From Undibacterium sp. (GTDB lineage: Bacteria; Pseudomonadota; Gammaproteobacteria; Burkholderiales; Burkholderiaceae), in NCBI GenBank assembly GCA_014376575.1, contig JACMRF010000033.1, positions 1-9,321 on the forward strand: DNA of 9,321 nt, in the 5' to 3' direction. Of the stretch, positions 8,521 to 9,321 are shown in pieces (within the stretch, counting starts at the first letter, position 1; each line of letters opens with the position of its first letter). The notes below the pieces were generated by a model. The model was not told the origin of the DNA, ran no database searches, and saw only the letters and a program-made list of their open reading frames with translations. Both the position numbers and the translations under genes were made by a program.

Positions 8521-8760
8521 CATGGGGAGATAATATTAAGATCAACAAGATTATTTGTCGACATAAATTTTTAACCTACATTTTTTTGATATTTTGCGTG
8601 AACAGATCAAACAAAGTTGCGTTTACTCATGACTAAGGCTTGAGTATTTTCTTCACTTTATTTTTGATTTCAGAGTCTTCTTTTAGCTAAAAACTACCAA
8701 ATTTATTTATAAAAACAATCGTTTTTGAATTTTTTTGATCTTAATATGGATTTATAAACA
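8521..8760. other. AT-rich island (about 26% GC), no gene
   Basis: I counted 62 G/C in 240 bases, against roughly half in the intact genes. No frame of meaningful length exists on either strand. The core is bounded by a 13-bp perfect inverted repeat (8533-8545 and 8735-8747). The island lies upstream of the HD-GYP remnant. It may be decayed DNA, foreign DNA or the relic of a small mobile element. Confidence 0.6.
8533..8747. repeat. 13-bp perfect inverted repeat bounding the AT-rich core
   Basis: ATATTAAGATCAA at 8533-8545 is the exact reverse complement of TTGATCTTAATAT at 8735-8747, with 189 bp between the arms. No matching target-site duplication is evident just outside the arms. In such AT-rich DNA a chance pairing is possible. 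Confidence 0.45.
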
Positions 8761-8979
8761 CATTACTTTTCTCAACTAGCAGCAAAAAATATGGGCCCAC
8801 GAGGTGATATTTTTCCGCCAGTGGCCAGCATGAAATCTGCAATCCTTATTGCATTATCGCGCGTTCTCTACACGTCAATAAATGGTGTAAACATAGCCGC
8901 TTCTCATACGGTAACAGGATACGAATAATGCCTACGTCATGCTTACTATTGAACCATTCCCTTGCAGGGAAATATGCCT

Positions 8980-9001
8980 AAAAAAAGCCTTCGATCAAGG
9001 C
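8980..9001 (-). terminator. Rho-independent terminator downstream of the epimerase-like gene
   Basis: On the minus strand the sequence is GCCTT-GATCG-AAGGC followed by seven T residues: a 5-bp stem (a sixth G-T pair is possible), a 5-nt loop and a clean T-run. It is oriented for transcripts coming from the gene at the right edge, whose stop codon is about 150 nt upstream. A longer-than-usual 3' UTR, or a small RNA ending here, would explain the gap. Confidence 0.6.
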
Positions 9002-9081
9002 CAGACAGGTAGCCAAGAAGTAGGTCTGCAATATAAAGTCTCGATATACAACTAGACCCGACATGCCCTGTATTGGCGCCT

Positions 9082-9119
9082 TTGCAGCATATAATGGTCG
9101 GCAAGACGCATGAATAGTG
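9082..9119 (+). repeat. Right copy of diverged direct repeat flanking the pseudogene region
   Basis: TTGCAG (9082-9087) and CGCATGAATAGTG (9107-9119) have the same 19-nt spacing as the blocks at 7351-7388. After the second block both copies reach TGCT, with two extra bases (CG) in this copy. Confidence 0.5.
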
Positions 9120-9154
9120 CGTGCTGGGCAATGACGCTAATAAGGCATCCACAT

Positions 9155-9321
9155 TCAATTATTGATCCATTGCTTGGCGGCTGAAAACACCCCTTGTGCC
9201 ACCGTTGGATAAGTTAATTTTGCACCCAGCTCGCGTTTGATTCTGTCGTTCTTTAAACGCCGCGATTCAGACATGAAGGACAACAACATGGGAGTGACTT
9301 GCCTGATCAAATCGGCGCGTG
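9155..9321 (-). CDS. NAD-dependent epimerase/dehydratase-like (extended SDR) protein, C-terminal 54 residues
   Basis: Only the last 54 residues are in the window; the start lies beyond the right edge. The frame from the edge reads RADLIRQVTPMLLSFMSESR, then RLKNDRIKRELGAKLTYPTV, and ends AAKQWINN with TGA at 9155-9157. The SESRRLKNDRIKRELG block followed by L-YPT is the typical C-terminus of extended short-chain dehydrogenases of the YeeZ/nucleoside-sugar epimerase type, where a conserved Arg/Asn-rich SxSRRxxNxR segment precedes the final helix. No catalytic residues are visible because they lie in the missing part. No internal stop is seen, so the gene is probably intact. The exact substrate cannot be inferred. 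Transcription likely ends at the hairpin at 8980-9001. Confidence 0.78.
   Translation of the reverse strand, partial: RADLIRQVTPMLLSFMSESRRLKNDRIKRELGAKLTYPTVAQGVFSAAKQWINN

Larger units (their letters stand above)
8761..9154. other. Unassigned intergenic DNA upstream of the HD-GYP remnant
   Basis: No supported gene. A 70-codon minus-strand frame (8946-9158) starts at a TTG overlapping the epimerase stop codon. It has no ribosome binding site and no family resemblance, and it reads through the terminator at 8980-9001. A small hairpin TTCCCT-TGC-AGGGAA lies at 8957-8971. The stretch also holds the terminator at 8980-9001 and the right copy of the direct repeat at 9082-9119. Confidence 0.6.

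Noticed and set aside
8946..9158. 70-codon minus-strand open frame
   Set aside because: It starts at TTG overlapping the epimerase stop codon, has no ribosome binding site, reads through a hairpin/T-run terminator and resembles no known family.

Overview
The window looks like part of a betaproteobacterial chromosome of Oxalobacteraceae type (Undibacterium/Herminiimonas/Herbaspirillum-like). This is an inference from protein flavour and a roughly 50% GC coding background; no rRNA or other decisive marker is present. No phage, CRISPR array, intact insertion sequence, rRNA or tRNA was seen.

Layout. Positions 1-606 (minus) hold the N-terminal third of the translational GTPase TypA/BipA. A 259-bp divergent spacer carries an extended -10 promoter for typA and a heat-shock (sigma-32-like) promoter for htpG, the complete HSP90 gene at 866-2776. 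A strong hairpin terminator that works in both directions separates htpG from a convergent minus-strand pair: a glycine-zipper outer-membrane lipoprotein (2850-3299) and, upstream of it, an Mpo1-like membrane protein (3390-3827). Divergent from that pair is a plus-strand run of three genes with short gaps: a family-6 uracil/hypoxanthine-DNA glycosylase (3924-4445), a spermidine-synthase-like protein (4486-5301) and an orphan GspE/PilB-type secretion ATPase (5351-7132).

From 7133 to about 9154 no intact gene is left. On the minus strand lie the remains of a two-gene signalling module. An HD-GYP (cyclic-di-GMP phosphodiesterase type) domain with two frameshifts (7960-8447) runs straight into a sensor histidine kinase with in-frame stops, frameshifts and a probable large internal deletion (7440-7958). 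These reading frames were rebuilt by hand and align well with the families, so this is a recent pseudogene cluster and not random sequence. It is followed by a 26% GC island with a 13-bp inverted repeat and by further unassigned DNA. The decayed stretch is bracketed by a short diverged direct repeat (7351-7388 and 9082-9119).

The right edge (9155-9321, minus) is the 3' end of an NAD-dependent epimerase/dehydratase-like gene, with a hairpin/T-run terminator about 150 nt beyond its stop codon.

No wholly new biological system was found. The parts most worth checking are the decayed HK/HD-GYP locus and its flanking repeats, the AT-rich island, the orphan GspE in the repair/polyamine-like operon, and two genes that may be translated from leaderless mRNAs.
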